A DNA stretch of 30,668 bases, from NCBI GenBank assembly GCA_027343785.1, contig DAHWKF010000077.1, forward strand, positions 1 through 30,668, given 5' to 3'. This DNA comes from Leptospirillum sp. (GTDB lineage Bacteria; Nitrospirota; Leptospirillia; Leptospirillales; Leptospirillaceae). The position numbers and the translations under genes are program-made. Shown here piece by piece: positions 1-7,544 of the stretch (positions within the stretch are counted from its first letter, which is position 1; every line of letters begins with the position of its first letter). The notes beneath the pieces were generated by a model. It had not been told where the DNA came from. It saw nothing but the letters and a program-made list of their open reading frames with translations, and made no database searches.

Positions 1-410
1 GAAAAAGTTCCCCGCAAAGGGGAGTCTGTCGGGGGGGATGGCGTGTTGGGGGATGCCGCGGGAATCCATCGGTACCGGTAAATCTTGCGAAATACATCGT
101 GCCGCGCATGGAAATCTGCGGGAACACAGGCTCCCCGAACAATCCGGACACCGGCGGGGAGAAAATGGTTCACCCCTTTCACGAGGGTTTCAGGCGTCCA
201 TTTTTCACCGTCAACATCGCAATGAAAAACCTGGCCCGTGGCAGAAACTCCCGCGTCGGTCCGGCCTGATCCGGTCACGCGAATATCCTGCCGGGTCAGT
301 TGGGTGAAGGCCTCTTCCACAACGTCCTGTACAGCCCCCCCGCCGGTCTGCGATTGCCATCCATGGAAAGGCCTTCCGTCGTAGGAGACAACAAACGCGA
401 ACCGTCTCAA
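1..410 (-). CDS. truA: tRNA pseudouridine synthase A, C-terminal part beyond window
   Basis: Makes pseudouridine at positions 38-40 of the tRNA anticodon stem-loop in the cytoplasm. The minus-strand reading gives VVSYDGRPFHGWQSQ near the N-terminus, then VQDVVEEAF and the signature GSGRTDAGVSATGQV, whose Asp is the family's catalytic residue, followed by a conserved DFHARHDVFRKIYRYRW stretch. All are TruA landmarks in the expected order. The frame stays open to the left edge, so the gene is truncated by the window. No ATG is available; I chose a TTG at 410 because an AGGAGG lies 12 bases upstream, a rather long spacing, so the start is uncertain. It lies 63 bases downstream of the small gene at 474-722 and is probably the last visible member of the mrp transcription unit. 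Confidence 0.9.
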   Translation of the reverse strand, partial: MRRFAFVVSYDGRPFHGWQSQTGGGAVQDVVEEAFTQLTRQDIRVTGSGRTDAGVSATGQVFHCDVDGEKWTPETLVKGVNHFLPAGVRIVRGACVPADFHARHDVFRKIYRYRWIPAASPNTPSPPTDSPLRGTF

Positions 411-473
411 GGGTGACAGACGCCTCCTCCCGCTCAGCGAAGAAGTGCCGGCGGGTGAATGGTTCTCAATGGG

Positions 474-722
474 TCATCCCTCTGAGGGCGTTGGCCGGTC
501 CCGGGCCAGCTCGCTCCAGACGTCCTTTAAATCCACCCAGAGCTCAAGCTCGCTGTTGATGGCTTCTTCCCAGGCTTTCCAGTCTTCCGGCCTGCCGGAG
601 TTTTCGAATGTTCCGGGTCCAAGCGCCTTTCTTGAAGCCATCTCCGTTATCATGTGACGGCCCTTCCATTCTGTCAGCAGGGCGTCATAACGGGCAATCC
701 GAGCCACTTTTTCCGGATTCAT
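474..722 (-). CDS. Small hypothetical protein coupled to mrp
   Basis: An 82-residue, charged, soluble protein of unknown function, rich in Glu, Lys, Arg and Trp (KAWEEAINSELELWVDLKDVW), with no signal peptide, membrane segment or Cys motif. Its ATG overlaps the mrp stop codon as ATGA, which implies translational coupling and argues that it is a real gene rather than a chance frame. It lies between mrp and truA on the same strand. I do not recognise a family. Confidence 0.6.
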   Translation of the reverse strand: MNPEKVARIARYDALLTEWKGRHMITEMASRKALGPGTFENSGRPEDWKAWEEAINSELELWVDLKDVWSELARDRPTPSEG

Positions 723-1795
723 CCAAAGTTCGCGATCTGGATGGGTTTGGCTCCGGCGTTCAGGATGCTGATGGCCGAAGCGACCTGGCCGGCAATGGCC
801 TCATAAGCTTTGGAGATCGGGGACTGGGGCTGGGCTATGCCAATCGGCACACCCAGATCGCCACCTTCCCGTATGGCAAGGTCGATGGGAATGCGACCCA
901 GAAAAGGAACCTGGAGTTCCTTGGCGGCCATTTCTCCGCCCCCCTGGGAAAAGATCGGAGTCTCATGCTGACAGTTCGGGCAAATGAACATGCTCATGTT
1001 TTCGATAATCCCGAGAATCGGCACATTCACCTTCTGGAACATCGCCAGACCGCGACGGGAGTCGGAAAGGGATACCTCCTGGGGGGTCGTCACGATCACC
1101 GCTCCTGACAGGGGGACAAGCTGGGCCAGTGACAGTTGCGCGTCACCTGTGCCGGGAGGCATGTCAACGATCAGGTAATCAAGGTCTCCCCATTCCACGT
1201 CACGCACAAATTGCTGGATGACGCCGTGAAGCATTGGACCCCGCCATATCAAAGGCGTGCCGGGTGCGACCAGAAAAGCCATCGACATGCAGGCGATTCC
1301 GTTGACGGAGGGGGGGATGAAACGGTTCTCAACCTGCTTGGGCTGGCTTTTGATCCCCAGCATCATTGGAATGTTTGGTCCATAGACATCGGCGTCAAGA
1401 ATGCCGACTTTTGCACCCAGGGCCTTGAGGCCCACGGCAAGGTTCACGCTTGTCGTCGATTTGCCGACACCGCCTTTTCCGCTGGACACAGCCAGAACGT
1501 TCTTGACGCCGGTGATCGGCGCTTTTCCGGCAAACGTCCCGGATGTGGTCCTGGCCGTGAACGCGATTTCCGTCGATGTCACGCCGGGAACCGTCGAAAG
1601 AGCTTCATTGCAGGATTTTTTCATCTCGTCCTTGAGCGGACATGCGGGTGTCGTCAGAACGATGGTGAAAGAAACCTTTCCGCCATCGATCGCTAGGTTT
1701 TCGATCATCTTCAGCGTGACGAGGTCTTTTTTGAAGTCGGGTTCGATCACCCTGCTCAGGGCCTGCCAGACTTTTTCTTCCACAACTTGAGTCAT
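719..1795 (-). CDS. mrp: Mrp/ApbC-type P-loop Fe-S carrier ATPase
   Basis: Mrp/ApbC (Nbp35-related) ATPases bind a labile [4Fe-4S] cluster and deliver it to apo-proteins in the cytosol. An N-terminal MIP18/DUF59-type domain covers roughly residues 5-90. It is followed by the deviant Walker A SSGKGGVGKST, then DADVYGPNIPMMLG, the switch sequence VDMPPGTGD, and a C-terminal CPNC (in FICPNCQHE), the paired cysteines that hold the bridging cluster. The length of about 358 residues is normal. A TTG three bases upstream could also start it, but the AAGGAG at about 1802-1807 is 6 bases from the ATG at 1795, so I prefer the ATG. It follows the isc genes on the same strand with a gap of about 130 bases, which fits a role downstream of cluster assembly. 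Confidence 0.95.
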   Translation of the reverse strand: MTQVVEEKVWQALSRVIEPDFKKDLVTLKMIENLAIDGGKVSFTIVLTTPACPLKDEMKKSCNEALSTVPGVTSTEIAFTARTTSGTFAGKAPITGVKNVLAVSSGKGGVGKSTTSVNLAVGLKALGAKVGILDADVYGPNIPMMLGIKSQPKQVENRFIPPSVNGIACMSMAFLVAPGTPLIWRGPMLHGVIQQFVRDVEWGDLDYLIVDMPPGTGDAQLSLAQLVPLSGAVIVTTPQEVSLSDSRRGLAMFQKVNVPILGIIENMSMFICPNCQHETPIFSQGGGEMAAKELQVPFLGRIPIDLAIREGGDLGVPIGIAQPQSPISKAYEAIAGQVASAISILNAGAKPIQIANFG

Positions 1796-1923
1796 CAAAC
1801 TCTCCTTAGGGATTGCCCCGAACGATATTGAGCCGGGGTGTGGTGTTGACCTGTTGAATGAACGTGGCGACGTATTTCCCTGTATTCATCATCTTTCGTT
1901 TTGCGTATCCAGACGATTTTTTT

Positions 1924-2373
1924 TCATCGGGTCAGGTTTCTGCCGGATTCTTCCGGATCGAAAGGGCGGAACAGGATCGAAAAATCTGTTCTGGAACATT
2001 GGCCCAGAACGCCGTCTTCCCGGAGCAGGCGGATATTGTCTCCTTCTTCCCAAAGTTTCTGGTAATGCCGTCCATCCGGGTCGATCCATGACGGGCTGAA
2101 CAAAATCCATTCTCTCCGGTGGTGAGAATGTGGTGGCAAGCGTTCAAGGAGCCTCCGGAATTCCTGTTCTCCGATTTCCGGCTCCCCCTTTCGGGCCACG
2201 ACAAAATCCTGATAGGACACATGTTTTTTCACATGTTTGAGCCGCTGGATCAATTCGGGAGCCTCCAGGGCTTCAGAAGGAACCCTCAGGCTCACCCGCA
2301 GCCAACGCGATGAAAATCGCCGATGATCTTCCACCCCGCCGGAAGGTGGGGCCGTCAATCCCGATCGTTCCAT
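1924..2373 (-). CDS. Hypothetical protein at the 3' end of the isc operon
   Basis: About 149 residues, soluble and charged. It contains VSYQDFVVARKGEPEIGEQEF and an aromatic stretch REWILFSPSWIDPDGRHYQKLWEEGD, with a single Cys. No known domain is evident to me. The first ATG (2373) overlaps the end of iscX by 19 bases. A GTG at about 2334 just after the iscX stop is an alternative that avoids the overlap. Tight packing against iscX and the same orientation suggest it is the last gene of the isc transcription unit and possibly an accessory Fe-S factor. That is inference from position only. Confidence 0.6.
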   Translation of the reverse strand: MERSGLTAPPSGGVEDHRRFSSRWLRVSLRVPSEALEAPELIQRLKHVKKHVSYQDFVVARKGEPEIGEQEFRRLLERLPPHSHHRREWILFSPSWIDPDGRHYQKLWEEGDNIRLLREDGVLGQCSRTDFSILFRPFDPEESGRNLTR

Positions 2374-2558
2374 TCTTCAAGCCAGGCCATCTGAATGGCC
2401 TCCAGAATTTTTTCGTTCGAGGCTTTCGGATCTCCGGAAAAACCCGGAAGTTCAGTCACATACCGGTGCAGATCGGTGAACCTCACCGTCAGGGGATCGA
2501 TGTCCGGATGGTGCTCCAATAGCTGGTAACCGATTTCGTGGGGCTCGTTCCAGTTCAC
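2355..2558 (-). CDS. iscX: IscX, small acidic Fe-S assembly regulator
   Basis: IscX (YfhJ) is a small acidic protein that binds IscS and iron and tunes the rate of cluster assembly on IscU. The 67-residue product matches the family throughout: WNEPHEIGYQLLEHHPDIDP, then VRFTDLHRYV, then the hallmark DPKASNEKILEAIQMAWLEE. Length equals the usual 65-70 residues. It is the last canonical isc gene, after fdx, as in Escherichia coli. In E. coli its IscS-binding site overlaps that of ferredoxin and frataxin. That the contact partner is kept here although the IscS active site is degenerate suggests the protein-protein network persists. Confidence 0.93.
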   Translation of the reverse strand: MNWNEPHEIGYQLLEHHPDIDPLTVRFTDLHRYVTELPGFSGDPKASNEKILEAIQMAWLEEWNDRD

Positions 2559-2601
2559 TCGAAGCGCTCCTTTTGACAGTTGTCATGTCTGTAAATTCCG
2601 T

Positions 2602-2913
2602 TCAATGTTCGTGTCCGCCTTTCGAGCACGGGGGAATACGGACCGAAATATCGCCATGTATGATCGCCTGGCAGGAAAGACGCGATTTCAGGGTCAGGCC
2701 TTCCGCTTCGTCGAGCTGGTCCTCTTCGTCTTCCTCCATGGGTGAAAGACTGTTTCCCCCCTCTTCAACGATCACGTGGCAGGTCGAACACGCACAGACC
2801 CCCCCGCAATTGTGTTCGATCGGAATGCCCGAACGCAGGGCCGCCTTCAGGATAGACTCTCCATCCGCGGCTTCAATGGTTTTTCCGAGTTCCGGAAAAT
2901 GAATTTTGGGCAT
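2602..2913 (-). CDS. fdx: ISC-type [2Fe-2S] ferredoxin
   Basis: The electron donor of the ISC system, supplying electrons for sulfur reduction and cluster coupling on IscU. The 103-residue product shows the adrenodoxin/ISC-ferredoxin ligand pattern: Cys36, Cys42, Cys45 and Cys81 (C-x5-C-x2-C, in HNCGGVCACSTC, then a distant Cys in RLSCQA). An extra Cys40 sits within the loop. An acidic helix (SPMEEDEEDQLDEAEG) is typical of the partner-binding face. It begins 16 bases after hscA stops, so it is co-transcribed. The C-terminus SKGGHEH is slightly His-rich. Confidence 0.95.
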   Translation of the reverse strand: MPKIHFPELGKTIEAADGESILKAALRSGIPIEHNCGGVCACSTCHVIVEEGGNSLSPMEEDEEDQLDEAEGLTLKSRLSCQAIIHGDISVRIPPCSKGGHEH

Positions 2914-2929
2914 TCGGTTTCTCCCGGTC

Positions 2930-4741
2930 CTAATTGTCTACAGACTTCCCGCCCAGCGCTTCCTGGACGGAATGGTTCATCAGCCGTTCGGCCAGGGGTT
3001 GGGTGACCTGATCCAGCCGGGACGTTTCTTCCCGGACCTTTCGTCCGTCCTGTCCCCCCATGGATTCCTCCAGGCGTTTCATCTGTTCCTGGATCTGCGC
3101 CCGTTCAGGCGGAGGAACAATGGCGTCGTCAAGGCGCTGCAGGGCCCTTCTTGTTGCGTTCAGAACCGTCTGGGCTTCCGTCCGTGCGTCGATCAGGAGT
3201 CTTGTTTCGAAGTCTTCCTTGGCATGAAGGAAGGAATCCTTGATCAAATCCCTGACATCTTCGCGGCTCAGTCCGTAGGAAGAATGGACGACTACACCCT
3301 GGGATTGCCCGGTTTTCTGATCAACAGCGCGGACATCCAGAATGCCGTTTGCGTCGATCATGAAGGTCACCTCGATCCGCGCCGCTCCGGCAACCATCGG
3401 ATCGATCCCTGTAAGGGAAAATCTGGCGAGGCTCCTGTTGTCCTTGGCCAGTTCCCTTTCTCCCTGGAGAACATGGATGTCAACGCGCGTTTGTCCATCC
3501 AGAAAAGTGGTGAACATTTCCTTCGCCTGCGTAGGAATGGTTGTATTCCGGGGGATCAGTGTCGACATGACCCCTCCCATCGTCTCGATTCCGAGAGAGA
3601 GCGGGGTAACGTCGAGCAAAAGCAGGTCCTTGCGTTGCCCTGACAGAATATGCCCCTGAACGGCTGCCCCCTCGGCGACGACCAGATCCGGATCGACCGT
3701 GTCGTAGATGGGCTTTCCGAAAAGTTCGCTGACAGCTTCCTTGATTCGGGGAAGACGCGTCGCCCCCCCGACCAGTATGACGCCGTCAACCTGGTCAACG
3801 GTGATCCCCGCGTCTTCCATGGCTTGATGGACTGGGGAGAGCGTTCGCTGGATCAGGGGCTCCACCAGATGGTTCAAGGTTTTTCGGGTCAGGGTGGATT
3901 CGAACCCGAGAGAAGGGATGGAAATCTTGACACTGTCGGTGCCGGAAAGGGCGATCTTGGCTTTTTCCGCCTCTTTGCGGAGAAGATCCCGGACCTCATA
4001 ACGGTCGGCCGCTTTTTTCAGGGCGGGTTGCTCCGACAGCCAGTGGTCGACGATGGCCTGGTCGAAGTCGTCCCCCCCCAGGTGGGTATCTCCGTTGGTC
4101 GCCCGTACTTCGAATATCCCCTTTCTGATTTCGAGAAGGCTGAAGTCGAATGTGCCGCCTCCCAGGTCATATACAGCGAAGGTCCCGTCCTTTCCGGACC
4201 CGAATCCGTATGCCAGGGCCGCCGCTGTCGGTTCGTTCACGATCCGCAGGACGTTGAGACCGGCCATCTGTCCAGCGTCTTTCGTCGCCTGGCGTTGAGC
4301 GTCGTTAAAATAAGCGGGTACGGTGATGACGGCGTCCTGAACTGTCTGGTTCAGATACATTTCGGCCCTTTTCCGGAGTTCCCCCAGGACGATGGCTCCA
4401 ATTTCAGGTGGAGACAGGTGCCGGTTCCGGAATTTGTCCGGGATCATGGGCAGGTCCCGGACAGATTCCACCGGATAGGAGAGACGGGAAAGCTCTGGAA
4501 CGACATCGGCATAGCTTTTTCCCATCAATCGTTTGGCCGAATAGATGACGGTCGTCTCCGGGTCATTCAGGCGGGCCCGGGCGGAATAGCCTGCCTGGAT
4601 GCCGGCAGAAGACAGGGCGACGACAGAAGGCAGAAGGGGACGTCCTTCTGCGTCCGGGATAACCACAATGCGGTCGTCCATCATGACGGCCACGAGGGAG
4701 TTGGTCGTTCCCAGATCAATCCCGACTATAGTTCTGGACAC
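2930..4741 (-). CDS. hscA: HscA, Hsp70-class chaperone for IscU
   Basis: Specialised Hsp70 that, with HscB, binds the LPPVK loop of IscU and drives cluster release by ATP hydrolysis. The product has 603 residues, close to the usual ~615. The N-terminal ATPase domain shows phosphate-binding GIDLGTTNSLVAV near residue 7, AYFNDAQRQATKDAG, VYDLGGGTFDFSLL and VGGATRLPRI. The substrate-binding domain contains LLLLDVTPLSLGIETMGG and the usual beta-sandwich, then a short helical lid. Downstream of hscB by about 19 bases and upstream of fdx by 16, so it is mid-operon. Its expected client motif LPPVK is present in the IscU encoded here. Confidence 0.96.
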   Translation of the reverse strand: MSRTIVGIDLGTTNSLVAVMMDDRIVVIPDAEGRPLLPSVVALSSAGIQAGYSARARLNDPETTVIYSAKRLMGKSYADVVPELSRLSYPVESVRDLPMIPDKFRNRHLSPPEIGAIVLGELRKRAEMYLNQTVQDAVITVPAYFNDAQRQATKDAGQMAGLNVLRIVNEPTAAALAYGFGSGKDGTFAVYDLGGGTFDFSLLEIRKGIFEVRATNGDTHLGGDDFDQAIVDHWLSEQPALKKAADRYEVRDLLRKEAEKAKIALSGTDSVKISIPSLGFESTLTRKTLNHLVEPLIQRTLSPVHQAMEDAGITVDQVDGVILVGGATRLPRIKEAVSELFGKPIYDTVDPDLVVAEGAAVQGHILSGQRKDLLLLDVTPLSLGIETMGGVMSTLIPRNTTIPTQAKEMFTTFLDGQTRVDIHVLQGERELAKDNRSLARFSLTGIDPMVAGAARIEVTFMIDANGILDVRAVDQKTGQSQGVVVHSSYGLSREDVRDLIKDSFLHAKEDFETRLLIDARTEAQTVLNATRRALQRLDDAIVPPPERAQIQEQMKRLEESMGGQDGRKVREETSRLDQVTQPLAERLMNHSVQEALGGKSVDN

Positions 4742-4760
4742 TCGATGATTCCTCTTGGGT

Positions 4761-5441
4761 TCAGGTTTTCAGGACAGGCCCAGGATCCCGCTGGCCCTTG
4801 AGGTCCCGTTCAATGGACTTCAGATATTTCCGGTATTCAAGTTTTTGCCGGAGGGAAGTCCGTTTGTCATTGGTCATGATGGATATGCTCTCCTGTTTTT
4901 GGGCGGAGAGTTTGTCCATCGCCTCCATCTCTTCCAGGATCTGTTTTTCCGCCGCAGAGATGTTTTCCGAAAGTCGGGAAAGGGCCTTGGTTTTTCCCTC
5001 CTTTTGGACGACGTCCTCAAGGGATTCCTTCAACTCCATCACTTCCATCAACAATGCCGGTGAAAGGGATGTTTTCTGGCCCTGGGGTGAATGGTGCGGC
5101 GCCGTGAGATCGAGGTAGTATGCCGCCCGTTCAAACGGGTCTTTCAGGGTCTTGAACGCCTGGTTGACCAGTGCGGCATTTTCCAGGCTGATCAGCTGTT
5201 CTCCGGATTCTTCCCCCTGATGAAAGTCGGGATGAAAGATCCGGCTTTTTTCATGAAAGCTTGCCGTCAGCCTTTCGGGTTCGATCAAAAGCTTGACGGG
5301 CAAGCCCAGAATGGAAAAGAAATCGGCCTTTCGGCCGATGGGCTGGATCTTGACACATGATGGACAAATATCCGAATCGGATACCGTCTCCCGACAATTC
5401 CAGCAAAGAGACGGGTCCGCGTGCGCATGGGAAACGGACAT
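4761..5441 (-). CDS. hscB: HscB J-domain co-chaperone with N-terminal tetracysteine motif
   Basis: Co-chaperone that brings IscU to HscA and stimulates its ATPase. The J domain spans about residues 39-115 with the HPD tripeptide at 70-72 (in FHPDFHQGEE), followed by the C-terminal coiled helices that contact IscU. Residues 13-33 carry an extra zinc-finger-like module, CWNC-x9-CPSCVKIQ. It matches the CWxC...CxxCxxxQ motif known from mitochondrial HSC20 and is absent from E. coli HscB. The start at 5441 has AAGGAG 7 bases upstream; an upstream in-frame start at 5504 would add an implausible basic leader. Length 226 residues, longer than the ~170 of E. coli because of the added module and tail. 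Confidence 0.93.
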   Translation of the reverse strand: MSVSHAHADPSLCWNCRETVSDSDICPSCVKIQPIGRKADFFSILGLPVKLLIEPERLTASFHEKSRIFHPDFHQGEESGEQLISLENAALVNQAFKTLKDPFERAAYYLDLTAPHHSPQGQKTSLSPALLMEVMELKESLEDVVQKEGKTKALSRLSENISAAEKQILEEMEAMDKLSAQKQESISIMTNDKRTSLRQKLEYRKYLKSIERDLKGQRDPGPVLKT

Positions 5442-5540
5442 GCCACTTCTCCTTGGGCTTGGACGAACCGGACGGCAGCAAATATTGTCGGGGCGGCTTC
5501 CCATTCTGGAAGTCGCCCGGGATACCGATCAGAAACGGGA

Positions 5541-5870
5541 TTAGACGGCGAACGAGGTTCCGCAACCGCAACTGTGGGTCGCGTTCGGGTTCTGGAACTT
5601 GAACCCTCCCCCCATCAGTCCGCCCCCCTGATAATCCAGGACGGAACCGTCCAGATAGACCATGGATTTGGGATCGACAATGATGCGGATTCCCGCAGGT
5701 CCTTCCTGGACTGTATCAAACTCACCCGGCTCCTCTTCAAACTTGATCAGATAGGAGAGACCGGAACAGCCACCGCCCTCGATTCCGAGGCGCAGAAACT
5801 TTCCTTCCTTCTTCTGGGACCTGGACAACCGGATGACTTCTTCTGCCGCTTTTTCCGTCACATTGATCAT
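5541..5870 (-). CDS. iscA: IscA/ErpA-type A-type Fe-S carrier
   Basis: A-type carrier that accepts clusters from IscU and passes them to targets. The 109-residue product has the three conserved cysteines: one in GGGCSGLSYLIKF and two in the C-terminal HSCGCGTSF. Length and spacing are typical of IscA/ErpA. The start at 5870 (MINVTEKAAEE) is preceded by AAGGAGGA, a strong ribosome-binding site. Reading further upstream would run into iscU in another frame. It begins 11 bases after iscU ends. From sequence alone IscA and ErpA are hard to separate; position in the isc operon favours IscA. Confidence 0.93.
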   Translation of the reverse strand: MINVTEKAAEEVIRLSRSQKKEGKFLRLGIEGGGCSGLSYLIKFEEEPGEFDTVQEGPAGIRIIVDPKSMVYLDGSVLDYQGGGLMGGGFKFQNPNATHSCGCGTSFAV

Positions 5871-5881
5871 ATTTTCCTCCT

Positions 5882-6295
5882 TCAGACCTTGACGTTTTCC
5901 TTGCTCACACTGTGCTGCGTCTTCTTTGTCTTGTAATCGTTGATCGCGCTCTTGATGGCATCTTCGGCCAGCACGGAACAATGTATCTTGACGGGAGGCA
6001 GGTTCAGCTCCTGTACGATGTCCGTATTCTTGATCTGGAGCGCTTCGTCGACGGTCTTGCCCTTGACCCATTCTGTCGCAAGGGAGCTTGAAGCGATCGC
6101 ACTTCCGCAACCGAAGGTCTTGAATTTGGCCTCTTCGATAACGCCCGCATCATTGATCTTCAGCTGAAGCTTCATGACGTCACCGCATTCGGGTGCTCCG
6201 ACAATGCCCGTGCCGACATTCTCTTCAGACTTGTCAAAGGAACCCATGTTTCTCGGATTGTTGTAATGGTCTATGACCTTGTCGCTATATGCCAT
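5882..6295 (-). CDS. iscU: IscU scaffold protein
   Basis: Scaffold on which [2Fe-2S] clusters are built. The 137-residue sequence is canonical: start MAYSDKVIDHYNNPRNMGSF, Cys in GAPECGDVMKLQ with the adjacent Asp, Cys in KTFGCGSAIASSS, and the HscA-recognition loop LPPVK directly before IHCSVLAEDAI, giving the third Cys. All three cluster ligands, the Asp and the chaperone site are intact. This contrasts with the degenerate active site of the IscS encoded 34 bases upstream. Confidence 0.97.
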   Translation of the reverse strand: MAYSDKVIDHYNNPRNMGSFDKSEENVGTGIVGAPECGDVMKLQLKINDAGVIEEAKFKTFGCGSAIASSSLATEWVKGKTVDEALQIKNTDIVQELNLPPVKIHCSVLAEDAIKSAINDYKTKKTQHSVSKENVKV

Positions 6296-6329
6296 TTGAA
6301 GCCTCCCGTTCGTGTATGTTCTATGGACG

Positions 6330-7544
6330 TCAGTGGGTGTTCCACTGGACGGATTTCAGATCAATCCCATCCTTGGCCATTTCGTAAAGCGGCGACATCT
6401 CCCTGAGCCGGCTGACGGCTTCCTTGACGCGCCGGATGGTATATGAAATCTCCTCTTCGGTATTGAAACGGCCAACGGTGAATCGGATTGACGAATGGGC
6501 CAGATCGGTTCCCACTCCCAGGGCACGCAGGACATAGGAAGGTTCCAGTGTCGAGGACGTGCAGGCAGAACCGGAAGAAAGGGCGATTTCTTTCAGGCCC
6601 ATGAGAAGCGCCTCCCCCTCGACAAACGCGAAGGAAAGGTTGGAAACAGAAGGCGAGCGGTGGTCCGGGTCACCGTTGATCGACACATAGTCGAGTTCCT
6701 CGAGAATCCCGTTTTCCAGCTTGTTTCTCAAATCCTTGATAAACGCTATTTCCTTGGCCCAGTTTTCTCGAAGAATGCGGCAGGCTTCTCCCATCCCGAC
6801 GATGCCCGGGGTGTTGAGCGTGCCGGAGCGAAGTCCTCTTTCATGGCCGCCGCCCTCGATCTGGGGGGTGATGCGAACCCTTGGATTTTTCCTCCGGACG
6901 TAGAGCGCGCCGACCCCCTTGGGCCCGTAAATCAGATGGGCGTTCATGGAAAGGAGGTCGATATTCATGCGGTTCACGTCGAGAGGAACAGTTCCGGCCG
7001 CATAGCTGGCGTTGACATGCAGCAGGACGCCTTTTTCCCGGGTAATCTTTCCGATTTCTTCCAGAGGCTGTATGGTTCCGATTTCGTTGTTGACCGCCAT
7101 CATCGAGACGAGGATGGTTTCCGGGCGTATGGCCTCCCGTAGCTTTTCCGGATCCAGACGACCCTTGTTGTCGACCGGCAGAATCGTCACGGTGAACCCG
7201 TGTCTCTCGAGCGCATGAAGGGGGTCCAGAATGGAGCGGATATCGGTTTCAAGGGCGATCAGATGGTTTCCTTTTTCGCGGTACATTTCCGCGACGCCCT
7301 TGATGGCCAGGTTATCCGATTCCGTCATGCCGGAAGTAAAGATGATTTCCTTCGGATCGGCGCTTATGAGAGCCGCGACATCGGCGCGGGCCTGGTCAAC
7401 CGCCTCCTCGGCCTTCCATCCATAGGCATGGTTCCGGGATGCTGCGTTGCCAAAATTCTCCGTGAAATAGGGAATCATGGCATCAAGGACCCGGGGATCC
7501 AGTCTAGTGGTAGCGTGGTTGTCCAGATAAATTGATCGATCCAT
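6330..7544 (-). CDS. iscS: IscS homologue lacking the PLP lysine (predicted pseudo-desulfurase)
   Basis: IscS normally takes sulfur from cysteine using PLP and hands it as persulfide from a mobile Cys to IscU. The product has 404 residues, the same as E. coli IscS, and aligns end to end, keeping TSGMTESDNLAIKG, VNNEIG, GGGHERGLRSGTL, the persulfide loop SSGSACTSSTLEPS (Cys328) and SSIRFTVGRF. The PLP site is not kept. In SMNAHLIYGPKG the Schiff-base Lys206 is Leu204 (codon CTG at 6933-6935). The ring-binding Asp180 is Asn178 (7011-7013) and Gln183 is Tyr181. The stacking His104 is Ile102 (7239-7241), and Ser203 is Asn201. The frame has no stop or shift, so the gene is maintained. Start at 7544 has GGAGGAG 6 bases upstream, inside the end of iscR. 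It probably acts as scaffold or sulfur acceptor rather than cysteine desulfurase. Confidence 0.93.
   Translation of the reverse strand: MDRSIYLDNHATTRLDPRVLDAMIPYFTENFGNAASRNHAYGWKAEEAVDQARADVAALISADPKEIIFTSGMTESDNLAIKGVAEMYREKGNHLIALETDIRSILDPLHALERHGFTVTILPVDNKGRLDPEKLREAIRPETILVSMMAVNNEIGTIQPLEEIGKITREKGVLLHVNASYAAGTVPLDVNRMNIDLLSMNAHLIYGPKGVGALYVRRKNPRVRITPQIEGGGHERGLRSGTLNTPGIVGMGEACRILRENWAKEIAFIKDLRNKLENGILEELDYVSINGDPDHRSPSVSNLSFAFVEGEALLMGLKEIALSSGSACTSSTLEPSYVLRALGVGTDLAHSSIRFTVGRFNTEEEISYTIRRVKEAVSRLREMSPLYEMAKDGIDLKSVQWNTH

Noticed and set aside
38..307. A plus-strand frame of 89 codons at the left edge
   Set aside because: The minus strand encodes TruA with the GRTDAG signature over the same bases.
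3650..4801. A 383-codon plus-strand frame across hscA
   Set aside because: Antisense shadow of HscA; composition without domain motifs.
6933..6935. Sequencing error as explanation of the missing IscS lysine
   Set aside because: CTG differs from AAG or AAA at two or more bases, the frame is intact, and four other PLP-contacting residues are changed independently.
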